This document shows, piece after piece, positions 8,150 through 15,687 of a stretch of DNA of 18,074 bases; positions within the stretch are counted from its first letter, which is position 1, and each line of letters begins with the position of its first letter. The position numbers and the translations under genes are program-made. This stretch comes from an uncultured Eubacteriales bacterium (GTDB lineage: Bacteria > Bacillota > Clostridia > Lachnospirales > CAG-274). The notes beneath the pieces were generated by a model. That model ran no database searches. It worked only from the letters and a program-made list of their open reading frames with translations, and was not told where the DNA came from. The stretch is from the NCBI GenBank assembly GCA_902496345.1, contig CABVAP010000035.1, positions 1 to 18,074 of the forward strand, written 5' to 3'.

Positions 8150-8803
8150 TTAATATATTTCTGTATTTAAAATTTCAAAAAATGTTTTTACATCATAATG
8201 CCACATTTGGTCTTCGGCATAACCACCACTTCCGTTTTGTTTGTTTATCCATTCGATAAAATCGATATTAGCAGGTCTTGATTTTGACAACGTTATTATT
8301 GTTCGGCAAGCAATTTCGGCTGAATCTTTTATATTTGTGTTATATTTCTCCCAACTTCCGAAAACGTTAAATGGGTTATTTGAAATTTTACTGGCAAACT
8401 TATGGTTTTTCGGAACAAAGCTCTGTTCTCTTCCTGTTATTGCAAATAGCAAACAAGGGTTTATGTTATAATTTTTTGCTTGTGTCATTATTTCATCAAA
8501 ATATGGATTTTCAGCTAGTTTTGAATTTTTTTTCGTTAGATATGATTTTAATGCGTCAACATTTCCTGACCTATATAAATAGGCTGGGGGAATTGATTCA
8601 CTTTTAATTGTATTATAAAATTTTTCTGGGCTTTCCTCGTGTGGCCCTTCATCTACATAGATTATTTTATCCTTTGTTGATTTTATAGTTGGAGTTAGGT
8701 TATACGAATATATATATAACCCACTTGCAAATAAAATTAATGCCAACAAAAAGACAAATATCCATTCTATAAATATAGTTTTTCTAGTTTCAAGTTTTTG
8801 CAT
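8150..8803 (-). CDS. Membrane-anchored lysozyme-like peptidoglycan hydrolase
   Basis: A 217-residue type II membrane protein: a basic cytoplasmic tail, one transmembrane helix (about 12-33), a stalk, then an extracellular domain (about 95-217) of the lysozyme/transglycosylase-like superfamily. Supporting features are CLLFAITGREQSF (117-129) with E126 as candidate catalytic acid, NPFNVFGSW (143-151), and GGYAEDQMWHYDVKTFFEIL (193-212), which resembles the ending of GH73 glucosaminidases. The exact bond cleaved cannot be told. A strong promoter lies at 8849-8877. The gene is divergent from walRK, whose regulon in other Firmicutes is rich in wall hydrolases. It precedes cca in the same direction by 27 nt. 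Confidence 0.75.
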   Translation of the reverse strand: MQKLETRKTIFIEWIFVFLLALILFASGLYIYSYNLTPTIKSTKDKIIYVDEGPHEESPEKFYNTIKSESIPPAYLYRSGNVDALKSYLTKKNSKLAENPYFDEIMTQAKNYNINPCLLFAITGREQSFVPKNHKFASKISNNPFNVFGSWEKYNTNIKDSAEIACRTIITLSKSRPANIDFIEWINKQNGSGGYAEDQMWHYDVKTFFEILNTEIY

Positions 8804-8848
8804 TTATATCAACCCTTTTTGCCGAATTAAGTATAAATTACCGTATTT

Positions 8849-8877
8849 AGTATACTTTAAAAAATGTTTATAGTCAA
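8849..8877 (-). promoter_or_regulatory. Sigma-A promoter for the lysozyme-like gene and cca
   Basis: On the minus strand, TTGACT (8872-8877) and TATACT (8849-8854) have the ideal 17-nt spacing. It lies about 45 nt upstream of the start at 8803 and points away from the walR promoter. Confidence 0.8.
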
Positions 8878-8957
8878 ATATTTTACGGATTGATTATTTT
8901 TTTTGTTTTGCTCATAATACTTATTAATATAACAAAATCGGTTTAATTAAAAAAATA

Positions 8958-8986
8958 GTTACAATATTCACAAAGTATGATATAAT
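8958..8986 (+). promoter_or_regulatory. Extended -10 promoter for walRK
   Basis: GTTACA (8958-8963) and TATAAT (8981-8986), 17 nt apart, with TG one base upstream of the -10 (8978-8979). The weak -35 is compensated by the extended -10. The leader is about 50 nt and contains TGTAAC-N5-TTTAAA at 8994-9010, one base off the published WalR box TGTWAH-N5-TGTWAH. Autoregulation is possible but unproven. Confidence 0.7.
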
Positions 8987-9044
8987 TAAGGTGTGTAACT
9001 TAATTTTAAAATAAATTAGTTTTATATAGATTGGAGTGACATTT

Positions 9045-9740
9045 ATGGCACGAAAAATTTTAGTTGTTGATGATGAGGATAGTATCGTAAAAATTATTGG
9101 TTACAATCTTAAAAAAGAGGGGTATGAAGTTTTGACAGCCAATGACGGTGAAAGAGGTTATCAGCTTGCCGTTGAGGAAAAACCTGACCTTATTTTGCTT
9201 GATATTATGATGCCAAAAATGGACGGAAATGAAGTTTGCAAAAAGGTTAGGGAAAAAAGCAATGTCCCTATAATTATGCTTACAGCAAGGGCAGACGAGG
9301 TTGACAAAGTAATTGGTCTTGAACTTGGGGCAGATGATTATGTTACTAAACCTTTTGGAACAAGGGAGCTTATGGCGAGGGTTAAGGCTCACCTTAGACG
9401 AAACAACGTACAGCAAGAAGAACCAGAAGAAAGTTCGGCTAATTCGGCTAAATTCGGCGACCTTGTTATAGATTTTGACAGATACGAGGTTTACAAAAGA
9501 GGCGAAGCGATTTATTTAACTGTACGTGAGTTTGAACTTCTTAAATTTCTTGCAACACAGAAAAACCAAATTTTCTCAAGAGAAGTTTTGCTAGAGAAAG
9601 TTTGGGGATATGAATATTTTGGTGATGTCAGAGCAGTTGACGTTACTATAAGACGACTTAGAGAAAAAGTTGAAGATGACCCAGGAAAACCACGTTATAT
9701 TATTACAAAAAGAGGCTTTGGCTATTATTTTACTGTTTAA
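9045..9740 (+). CDS. walR: WalR/PhoB-type response regulator
   Basis: A 231-residue DNA-binding response regulator. The receiver domain (1-120) has the acidic pocket D9-D10, phosphoacceptor D53 (LLDIMMPKMDG), T80 and K102 (TKPF). An acidic linker (121-136) leads to an OmpR-type winged helix (about 138-231) with VWGYEYFGDVRAVDVTIRRL and RGFGYYF. The stretches DKVIGLELGADDYVTKPF and WGYEYFGDVRAVDV are very close to Bacillus WalR (YycF), so WalR is favoured over PhoP/PhoB, though these are hard to separate. The ATG at 9045 follows GGAG at 9033-9036 with 8-nt spacing; the GTG at 9036 overlaps that site. The partner kinase starts 18 nt downstream. Confidence 0.9.
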   Translation: MARKILVVDDEDSIVKIIGYNLKKEGYEVLTANDGERGYQLAVEEKPDLILLDIMMPKMDGNEVCKKVREKSNVPIIMLTARADEVDKVIGLELGADDYVTKPFGTRELMARVKAHLRRNNVQQEEPEESSANSAKFGDLVIDFDRYEVYKRGEAIYLTVREFELLKFLATQKNQIFSREVLLEKVWGYEYFGDVRAVDVTIRRLREKVEDDPGKPRYIITKRGFGYYFTV

Positions 9741-9758
9741 TTTTTTTAGAGGGTTTTT

Positions 9759-11573
9759 ATGAAAAGTATTCGTTGGAAGTTAGTTTTTATTTATCTTACT
9801 TTAGTTTTTATAGTTATGATTATAAGTGGTACTTATATCATTATTATGACAGATTCTCAAGAAACAAAAAATGCAGAGGAAGAGCTTAAACAATGTGCCG
9901 TTTATGTTGAAGAGCAAATCATCGGTGAATATGATACCCCTGAGGAATTTCAAAAGGGGTTTGATAACTTTTTTATAGTCCGTTCGTCTATGAAAAATAT
10001 TCAGGCGAATATACTTGATAAAGACGGAAATACTATTGCATCTAGTGCATCTTCTGATAAATCGTTATTTATGGACTATAAAAATTCTGCCGTTATTTCA
10101 GCACTTGCTGGAAAAGAAAGTTTTGAATCCAACAAAAAATATATGGACTTTAATTCACAAATTAAAGATTGGATTACTTATGCTTATCCTGTTTTTGATA
10201 ATGACAATCAAGTTGAATATGTTATATATGTTCAAATTGACGGCGAAAGCATTAAAAATAATATTATGACTATAGCCGGAACTATTGTTATTTCTGTTAT
10301 TATTGCACTTTTTATGACCAGTATCCTTGGAATAATTTTTGCAACGACTATCACAAGACCTATTGCACTTCTTACAAGAAAGGCAAACCAGCTTGCACAT
10401 GGTAGGAAATTTGAAAAAGTTCCTGTTAAATCTAATGACGAAATTGGTCAGCTTACAAGAAGTTTCAACTATATGGCTTTGGAGCTTAGAAAAACTTTAT
10501 CCGAACTTGAAAATGAAAATAATAAACTTGAGATAGTTGTAAATAATATGACTGACGGCATTTTGGCTTTTGATTGCTTTGGTAGGCTAATACACGCTAA
10601 TAGTGTATGTGATGGGCTTTTGGGTGAACCTACTTACGGCCTTACCCTTAGAAGTTTTCTTCAAGCAACCAATATGGAAAAAATTTCTTTAGAGCCTAAT
10701 GTTATTTCTGAAACGATTATAAAGAGAAATGAATTGTATCTAAGCATATCTTTTATACCTTATGGACAAAAGGATAGGTTTGAACAAAGTGACTATATAG
10801 ACAAATCAAATAAGTCAAAAGACAGCTTTGAAGGTGTCGTTGTTGTTTTGCAGGATATAACAAAACATAGGCGACTTGATGAAATGAGAAGGGAGTTTGT
10901 TGCCAATGTTTCTCACGAAATAAGAACACCTTTGACAACTATAAAAAGCTACACAGAAACACTTATTGACGGAGCTATTGACGATAAAGAAACGGCTATT
11001 GAATTTTTGCAAATTATAAATTCGGCAGCCGACAGAGTTACTTTCCTGGCTAAAGATTTGCTTGACTTATCACATTTTGACAATAAACAAATGAAGTTTA
11101 ATTTTGAAAAGGTTAATCTGAAAAAAATAATAAAAGACTGTATAACTCAAAATTACATCGCGGCACAAAACAAAAAGCAAGATATTATTTTTGGTGAAGA
11201 CGAAAATCAAAATTCTGAATACATTATAAGTGCCGATGTTGGTAGGGTTAATCAAGTTCTTAACAATATTATCTCTAACGCTATGAAATATAGTCCTGAA
11301 AATACTCAAATTGAAATTTTTGTTGAAGCTAACAAAAAAGAGTATTCTGTTCACATAAAAGATAACGGTATCGGAATACCGGAAGAAGACCTTGAAAGAA
11401 TCTTTGAACGATTTTATCGTGTTGATAAGGCACGCTCACGCTCTATGGGTGGTAATGGCCTTGGACTTTCTATCGCTAAAGAAATTATGGAGGGTCACGG
11501 TGGAAAAATCGAAGCCAAAAGCTCAATTGGAAATGGCACAGAGATGATTTTGAGATTTCCTAGAAAAAATTAA
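9759..11573 (+). CDS. walK: WalK-type membrane sensor histidine kinase
   Basis: A 604-residue kinase for the adjacent regulator. Order: TM1 (about 7-30), an extracellular sensor of about 140 residues (probably Cache-like), TM2 (about 171-195), HAMP (196-247), PAS (about 253-365), dimerisation/phosphoacceptor domain with H386 (NVSHEIRTPLTTIKSY), and an ATPase domain with the N box around N503 (NNIISNAMKYSP), G1 DNGIGI (535-540) and G2 GNGLGL (565-570). Both the layout and the length match Bacillus WalK (611 residues). All catalytic motifs look intact. The genes that follow walK in Bacillales (yycH, yycI, yycJ) are absent; nadE follows instead after about 55 nt without a visible terminator. The start follows AGAGGG. 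Confidence 0.9.
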   Translation: MKSIRWKLVFIYLTLVFIVMIISGTYIIIMTDSQETKNAEEELKQCAVYVEEQIIGEYDTPEEFQKGFDNFFIVRSSMKNIQANILDKDGNTIASSASSDKSLFMDYKNSAVISALAGKESFESNKKYMDFNSQIKDWITYAYPVFDNDNQVEYVIYVQIDGESIKNNIMTIAGTIVISVIIALFMTSILGIIFATTITRPIALLTRKANQLAHGRKFEKVPVKSNDEIGQLTRSFNYMALELRKTLSELENENNKLEIVVNNMTDGILAFDCFGRLIHANSVCDGLLGEPTYGLTLRSFLQATNMEKISLEPNVISETIIKRNELYLSISFIPYGQKDRFEQSDYIDKSNKSKDSFEGVVVVLQDITKHRRLDEMRREFVANVSHEIRTPLTTIKSYTETLIDGAIDDKETAIEFLQIINSAADRVTFLAKDLLDLSHFDNKQMKFNFEKVNLKKIIKDCITQNYIAAQNKKQDIIFGEDENQNSEYIISADVGRVNQVLNNIISNAMKYSPENTQIEIFVEANKKEYSVHIKDNGIGIPEEDLERIFERFYRVDKARSRSMGGNGLGLSIAKEIMEGHGGKIEAKSSIGNGTEMILRFPRKN

Positions 11574-11628
11574 ATGTTGAACATACGCCCTTTTTGATTT
11601 AAATATTATTGAAAGGAATTTGCTTATT

Positions 11629-13548
11629 ATGAAATTTGGATTTTTACGTGTTGCATCAGTGACACCTGATGTATATGTAGCTGATTGCTTTAAAAATGCA
11701 GAGGAAATTATTAAATATACTATTCAGGCAGACGAGGGTGGAGCATCTGCTGTTGTATTCCCAGAGTTGTCTGTTACAGGATATACTTGTGGTGATTTAT
11801 TTTTACAAGAGTCGCTTATTCAAGGGGCAAAAGATGCCCTTGATGTTATTGCTGAAAAAACATCTGACATTGATATTATTATTTGCGTTGGTATTCCTTT
11901 TGAATATGACGGAAAACTCTTTAATTGTTGTGCTGTTTTGCACAAGGGTAAAATTATCGGCATTGTTCCTAAAACAAGTTTGCCTAACTATAATGAATTT
12001 TACGAAAAAAGGTGGTTTACAGAGGCTTTACCTGAAAATGAGGTTGTTTTTATAAACGGATATGAAGTTCCTTTCGGTACAAAATTACTCTTTAGGGATA
12101 AAAACAATTGCGATTTTGTATTTGCTATTGAATTATGTGAGGACCTTTGGACTGCTATCCCACCATCATCATATCATACGCTTGCTGGAGCAAAAGTTAT
12201 TTTTAATTTATCAGCCGGTAATGAAATAACAGGCAAGGATATTTATAGAAGAAATCTTGTTAGTAGCCAGTCTGCCAGACTTTTGTGCGGTTATGTGTAT
12301 TCTTGTGCCGGAGAGGGTGAGTCTACAACAGATGTTGTCTTTTCAGGTCACAATATCATTGCTGAAAATGGTAGAGTTTTAAAAGAAAGCAAAAGATTTG
12401 AAAATGGAATTATTTTTGCTGATTTAGATTTACAATATATTGCAAGCGAAAGAAGAAAAAATACAAGTTTTAAAATTTTGCAATCAAGCTCAAACGGTTA
12501 TAAAAATGTGTATTTTGAAGTTAAGGAAAAAGATTGCGAACTTAACAGATATGTGGACTCTATGCCTTTTGTTCCGTCTGACATCAAGGAACGTGACAAG
12601 AGATGTGAAGAAATAATCACTATTCAAGCTCTTGGACTTAAAAAGAGAATTGCACACATTGGTTGCAAAAGTGTCGTTGTTGGTATATCCGGTGGACTTG
12701 ACTCAACTCAAGCACTTATTGTTATTGCAAAGGCTTTTGAAATGCTCGGACTTGATAACAAGGGCATTGTTACTGTTACTATGCCTTGTTTTGGAACAAC
12801 TGACAGAACTTATCAAAATGCAATTAAACTTTGCAAGGCTTTAGGAACAACTTTACTTGAAATAGATATAAAAGACGCTGTATTAAAGCATTTTGACGAT
12901 TTAGAACACGACCCAAATATTCACGATTTAACTTATGAAAACAGTCAAGCGAGAGAAAGAACTCAACTTCTTATGGATATTTCATCTAAGTACAAGGGGT
13001 TTGTTGTTGGTACCGGTGATTTATCAGAGCTTGCACTTGGTTTTGCAACATATAACGGCGACCATATGTCTATGTACGGTGTAAACTGTTCTATACCTAA
13101 AACTTTAATAAGGTATCTTATCAAATATGTTGCTGACAATCCAACAGGTCATTTTGACAATGAAAGCATTTCTGAAACATTGCTAGATATAATAGACACA
13201 CCTGTTTCACCGGAGCTTTTACCACCCGATGAAAACGGAGAAATTTCACAAGTTACAGAGGACATTGTTGGACCTTACGAATTACACGACTTTTTCCTTT
13301 ACAACTTTATGAGAATGGGATTTTCAGCCGACAAGATTATTTATTTAGCTAAAGTTGCCTTTAAAGGCACTTACGATGATGAAGTAATTGAAAAATGGTT
13401 TAACACATTTATAAGAAGATTTTTTGCACAGCAATACAAGAGGTCTTGTCTTCCGGACGGTCCGAAAGTCGGTTCAGTTTCTTTATCACCAAGAGGCGAC
13501 TGGAGAATGCCTAGCGACGCACGAAACAGCTTATTTATACCTAATTAG
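11629..13548 (+). CDS. nadE: Glutamine-dependent NAD+ synthetase
   Basis: Last step of NAD synthesis: nicotinate adenine dinucleotide plus glutamine-derived ammonia and ATP give NAD+. The 639-residue protein is a fusion. The N-terminal nitrilase-type glutaminase (1-280) has the triad E46 (FPELSVTGY), K115 (VPKTSLPNY) and C170 (ELCEDLW). The C-terminal synthetase (about 320-639) has the ATP pyrophosphatase loop SGGLDS at 354-359, then VGTGDLSELALGFATYNGDH. This is the long form found in Mycobacterium and many Clostridia, and it looks intact. The ATG at 11629 is preferred with AAAGGAA upstream at 11612-11618; an in-frame TTG at 11620 is too close to that site. It may be cotranscribed with walRK. 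A palindromic repeat lies between its stop codon and its terminator. Confidence 0.95.
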   Translation: MKFGFLRVASVTPDVYVADCFKNAEEIIKYTIQADEGGASAVVFPELSVTGYTCGDLFLQESLIQGAKDALDVIAEKTSDIDIIICVGIPFEYDGKLFNCCAVLHKGKIIGIVPKTSLPNYNEFYEKRWFTEALPENEVVFINGYEVPFGTKLLFRDKNNCDFVFAIELCEDLWTAIPPSSYHTLAGAKVIFNLSAGNEITGKDIYRRNLVSSQSARLLCGYVYSCAGEGESTTDVVFSGHNIIAENGRVLKESKRFENGIIFADLDLQYIASERRKNTSFKILQSSSNGYKNVYFEVKEKDCELNRYVDSMPFVPSDIKERDKRCEEIITIQALGLKKRIAHIGCKSVVVGISGGLDSTQALIVIAKAFEMLGLDNKGIVTVTMPCFGTTDRTYQNAIKLCKALGTTLLEIDIKDAVLKHFDDLEHDPNIHDLTYENSQARERTQLLMDISSKYKGFVVGTGDLSELALGFATYNGDHMSMYGVNCSIPKTLIRYLIKYVADNPTGHFDNESISETLLDIIDTPVSPELLPPDENGEISQVTEDIVGPYELHDFFLYNFMRMGFSADKIIYLAKVAFKGTYDDEVIEKWFNTFIRRFFAQQYKRSCLPDGPKVGSVSLSPRGDWRMPSDARNSLFIPN

Positions 13549-13560
13549 AATCTTAAAAAA

Positions 13561-13858
13561 TTAAAACCTTTAAAACCGTGGGCTTTGCCCACATAACCCC
13601 ACAAGCTAGTTCAGCACTTTTGCTTCGCAAAAGCCAGCTTCGCTGTCCGGACTTCTTTCCGGTGCTTATTGAAAAGGCTTGACCTAAACTTTTACTGGAA
13701 ACTATTGACTAAAAGTGGCTAAATTAAAATTTTTGCAAATTCTTATTTTTGCTTACATAAGGCAATAACAAGACAGGAAACGTAGTTTCCGGCAAAAATT
13801 CTTTGCCTAGCTTTCTTTCAAGAAAGCTAGTGGGTGTGGGCAACGCCCACGGTTTTAA
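13561..13858. repeat. Mosaic palindromic repeat, copy B, with terminal inverted repeats
   Basis: Non-coding. The ends 13570-13592 and 13836-13858 are inverted repeats of each other over 23 nt with one mismatch, and each end is itself a 6-bp GC-rich hairpin. The left part (13561-13740) is an inverted copy of copy A. The right part (from about 13760) is a shortened direct copy (25 identical nt at 13767-13791). Other stems: 13617-13633 (7 bp) and 13807-13830 (10 bp, 4-nt loop). It looks like two repeat units joined in inverted orientation. No transposase or clear target duplication is seen. It starts about 12 nt after the nadE stop, upstream of the terminator, so it is probably transcribed. Confidence 0.8.
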
Positions 13859-13880
13859 CTTTGTAAAAAAATCAGCACAT

Positions 13881-13928
13881 AACAAAAACTTCCGATATAA
13901 GGCATAACCCTATTCGGAAGTTTTTGTT
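13881..13928. terminator. Bidirectional rho-independent terminator
   Basis: A perfect 15-bp stem (13881-13895 with 13914-13928) with A and T runs at the outer ends of the arms, giving a U-run in either direction. It lies between nadE (plus) and rpmB (minus), which converge here. The 83 nt from 13929 to 14011 hold nothing else recognisable. Confidence 0.88.
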
Positions 13929-14011
13929 AATAAGTATACTTATTAAATTAAAATGTTAAAACAACGTTGTTAATCTAAAATATACCAACTCTGAAAAATA
14001 ATAAAAATTTA

Positions 14012-14212
14012 TTAGATTGCACGAGTAACTTTATTTGCACGTAAACATCTAGCACAGATGTATACAGATTTAACAGTTCCGTTCTCAACGATTTTAACTT
14101 TTTTGATATTAGCTTTCCAAGTTTTGTTAGCACGTCTGCTGACTTGGCTACGGTTAATACTTATTCTATGTCCTTTTTGTCTTGCTTTATCGCAAATTGA
14201 GCATTTTGCCAT
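14012..14212 (-). CDS. rpmB: 50S ribosomal protein L28
   Basis: A 66-residue protein of the large ribosomal subunit. Motifs typical of bL28: C4-x-x-C7 at the start, GHRISINRSQVSRRANKTWK in the middle, and YICARCLRANKVTRAI at the end. The cysteine pairs C4/C7 and C53/C56 make it the zinc-binding (C+) form. The ATG at 14212 is fixed by the near-perfect ribosome site AAGGAGGTG at 14220-14228. It is a single-gene unit with its own strong promoter, and it converges on nadE. The absence of rpmG nearby is normal for Clostridia. Confidence 0.97.
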   Translation of the reverse strand: MAKCSICDKARQKGHRISINRSQVSRRANKTWKANIKKVKIVENGTVKSVYICARCLRANKVTRAI

Positions 14213-14258
14213 TTCTGATGACACCTCCTTAAATATAATAAAAAAATCATCGTTCATT

Positions 14259-14287
14259 ATTATAACAGATAACAAGCCTAATTGCAA
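14259..14287 (-). promoter_or_regulatory. Sigma-A promoter for rpmB
   Basis: On the minus strand, TTGCAA (14282-14287) and TATAAT (14259-14264) are 17 nt apart, with the predicted start about 40 nt upstream of the rpmB start codon. Confidence 0.8.
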
Positions 14288-14556
14288 GCAAAATTTTTTA
14301 GAAAAATGCAAAAAATTTGCTACGCCCTATTGTGATTTAAACAAAAACTATAAAAACACGTTTGTTATATAGTACAATTGCTAAATATAATTAAGATGTG
14401 TATTTACTTTGCTTAAAAATATGGTATAATATGTATATATAAATTTGTTTTTGAAAATATTTTTTATTAAATTTATACATATAAAACGGTTTTTTTTGAA
14501 CTTGTGCTTTTAATTATAAAACTCTTTGGCTCATTTCTCAAAAATTTTCTATAATG
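14288..14556. other. AT-rich intergenic region with an orphan promoter-like site
   Basis: No gene with a ribosome site is visible. On the plus strand TATAAT occurs at 14425-14430 with an upstream TGG (extended -10) and a weak TTTACT at 14403-14408. About 60 nt downstream a T-run of eight (14490-14497) follows a weak AT-only stem. A very short transcript is conceivable, but the stem is poor and the base composition makes chance matches likely. Confidence 0.3.
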
Positions 14557-14585
14557 TTGACATATCATATTTTTAAATGTACAAT
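14557..14585 (+). promoter_or_regulatory. Strong sigma-A promoter for tRNA-Arg
   Basis: A perfect TTGACA (14557-14562) and TACAAT (14580-14585) with 17-nt spacing. The predicted start is near 14592, about 40 nt ahead of the mature tRNA. Without a visible terminator after the tRNA, it may also feed rluD, pyrB and pyrC. Confidence 0.85.
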
Positions 14586-14588
14586 TAA

Positions 14589-14630
14589 AAAAGTGTTGTT
14601 TATTGGATTTTTTGGCCATTAAACACTTTT
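14589..14630 (+). promoter_or_regulatory. Leader hairpin directly abutting the tRNA
   Basis: A 9-bp stem pairs 14589-14597 with 14622-14630. An inner partial stem pairs 14601-14606 with 14616-14621 (one mismatch), with an AT-rich loop. The 3' arm ends one base before the first tRNA nucleotide, so the tRNA precursor would carry a hairpin up to the RNase P cleavage site. It could guide processing, or be a leftover terminator. Confidence 0.45.
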
Positions 14631-14703
14631 GCACTATTAGCTCAGTGGATAGAGCGTTCGGCTCCGAACCGAAAGGTGATGGGTTCAACTCCCATATAGT
14701 GCA
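14631..14703 (+). tRNA. tRNA-Arg (anticodon CCG)
   Basis: A full cloverleaf: acceptor GCACTAT with ATAGTGC, D stem GCTC with GAGC, anticodon stem TTCGG with CCGAA around loop CTCCGAA, a 5-nt variable loop, T stem ATGGG with CCCAT, and discriminator A at 14703. The anticodon CCG reads CGG, a rare arginine codon in such an AT-rich genome. No CCA is encoded at the 3' end (TTT follows), so CCA must be added by the nucleotidyltransferase encoded at 6902-8122. Confidence 0.97.
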
Positions 14704-14750
14704 TTTATAGAAATTTTGAAACACAATTTTTGATTACGAGGGTTTTTACT

Positions 14751-15662
14751 ATGGAACGTTTTTCTTTTATTGCAGAAGAAAGTGACAAAAATTTAAGACT
14801 TGATGTTTTTCTTAACGATGAACTTGAAAATCTATCAAGAAGTACAATTCAAAAGCTTATTTCTGACGGAAACATAACTGTAAATGACAAAAATATAAAC
14901 AAAAATTACAAACTTCGACCTAAAGATATTATTGATGTCAAAATACCAGAGGCAAAGCCGTTAGATGTGCCACCTGTAAATATACCACTTGATATATTAT
15001 ATGAGGACGATAGCCTTATAGTTGTGAATAAACCACAAAATATGGTTGTTCACCCAGCAGCAGGACATTATGACGATACTCTTGTAAATGCCCTGTTATA
15101 CCACTGTGGAGATAATTTATCAGGGATAAACGGCATTTTGCGTCCCGGCATTGTTCATCGAATTGACAGAGATACTTCTGGTGTTTTGGTCATCGCAAAA
15201 ACAGACATAGCTCATAGAAAACTTGCAATGCAACTTGCTGAACATTCTATGACAAGGGTTTATAATGCTATTGTTTATAACAATTTTAAAGAGGATTTTG
15301 GTGTCGTTGATAAGCCTATCGGCAGACACCCCGTTGATAGGAAAAAGATGGCTGTTACTGACAAAAATTCTAAGCACGCAGTAACCCATTATAAAGTTCT
15401 TGAACGTCTTGGAAAGTTTAATTTACTTGAATTAAAACTTGAAACAGGGCGAACTCACCAGATAAGGGTTCATATGGCGTATATCGGTCACCCACTTTTA
15501 GGTGATGATGTTTACGGCCCTAAAAAGCAACCGTTTAATCTTCAGGGGCAAGTTTTACACGCTAGGGTCCTTGGGTTTATTCACCCTGTGACAAATGAAT
15601 ATATGGAATTTGAAAGCCCATTACCAGAGTATTTTCAAAAACTAATAGAAAAACTTAGATAA
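14751..15662 (+). CDS. rluD: RluD/RluA-family 23S rRNA pseudouridine synthase
   Basis: Converts specific uridines of rRNA, most likely 23S helix 69, to pseudouridine. The 303-residue protein has an N-terminal S4 RNA-binding domain (about 15-68, RLDVFLNDELENLSRSTIQKL) and the catalytic domain with VNKPQNMVVHPA (92-103) and HRIDRDTSG (136-144), D139 being the catalytic aspartate. TGRTHQIRVHMAYIGHPLLGD lies nearer the end. It looks intact. The ATG at 14751 follows GAGGG at 14738-14742; the in-frame TTG at 14730 has no such site. It starts 47 nt after the tRNA, and pyrB follows 25 nt after its stop with no terminator. In Bacillus the same gene (ylyB) precedes pyrR-pyrP-pyrB-pyrC. The exact uridine modified is inferred from the family. 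Confidence 0.93.
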   Translation: MERFSFIAEESDKNLRLDVFLNDELENLSRSTIQKLISDGNITVNDKNINKNYKLRPKDIIDVKIPEAKPLDVPPVNIPLDILYEDDSLIVVNKPQNMVVHPAAGHYDDTLVNALLYHCGDNLSGINGILRPGIVHRIDRDTSGVLVIAKTDIAHRKLAMQLAEHSMTRVYNAIVYNNFKEDFGVVDKPIGRHPVDRKKMAVTDKNSKHAVTHYKVLERLGKFNLLELKLETGRTHQIRVHMAYIGHPLLGDDVYGPKKQPFNLQGQVLHARVLGFIHPVTNEYMEFESPLPEYFQKLIEKLR

Positions 15663-15687
15663 AAATAAATAAAAAGTTGGTGATTAT

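Noticed and set aside
8994..9010. Confident WalR operator
   Set aside because: One mismatch in a short AT-rich consensus is expected by chance in such DNA, so it is mentioned only as a possibility.
13561..13858. Intact insertion sequence
   Set aside because: There are terminal inverted repeats but no transposase frame in about 300 bp, and no convincing target duplication. A non-autonomous repeat is the better description.
14473..14724. Minus-strand open frame of 83 codons across the tRNA
   Set aside because: It runs through the tRNA on the opposite strand, has no ribosome site, and its residues reflect AT-rich and tRNA sequence.
15663..15687. PyrR-binding attenuator ahead of pyrB
   Set aside because: Only 25 nt of A-rich spacer with a ribosome site lie between rluD and pyrB, too short for any attenuator.
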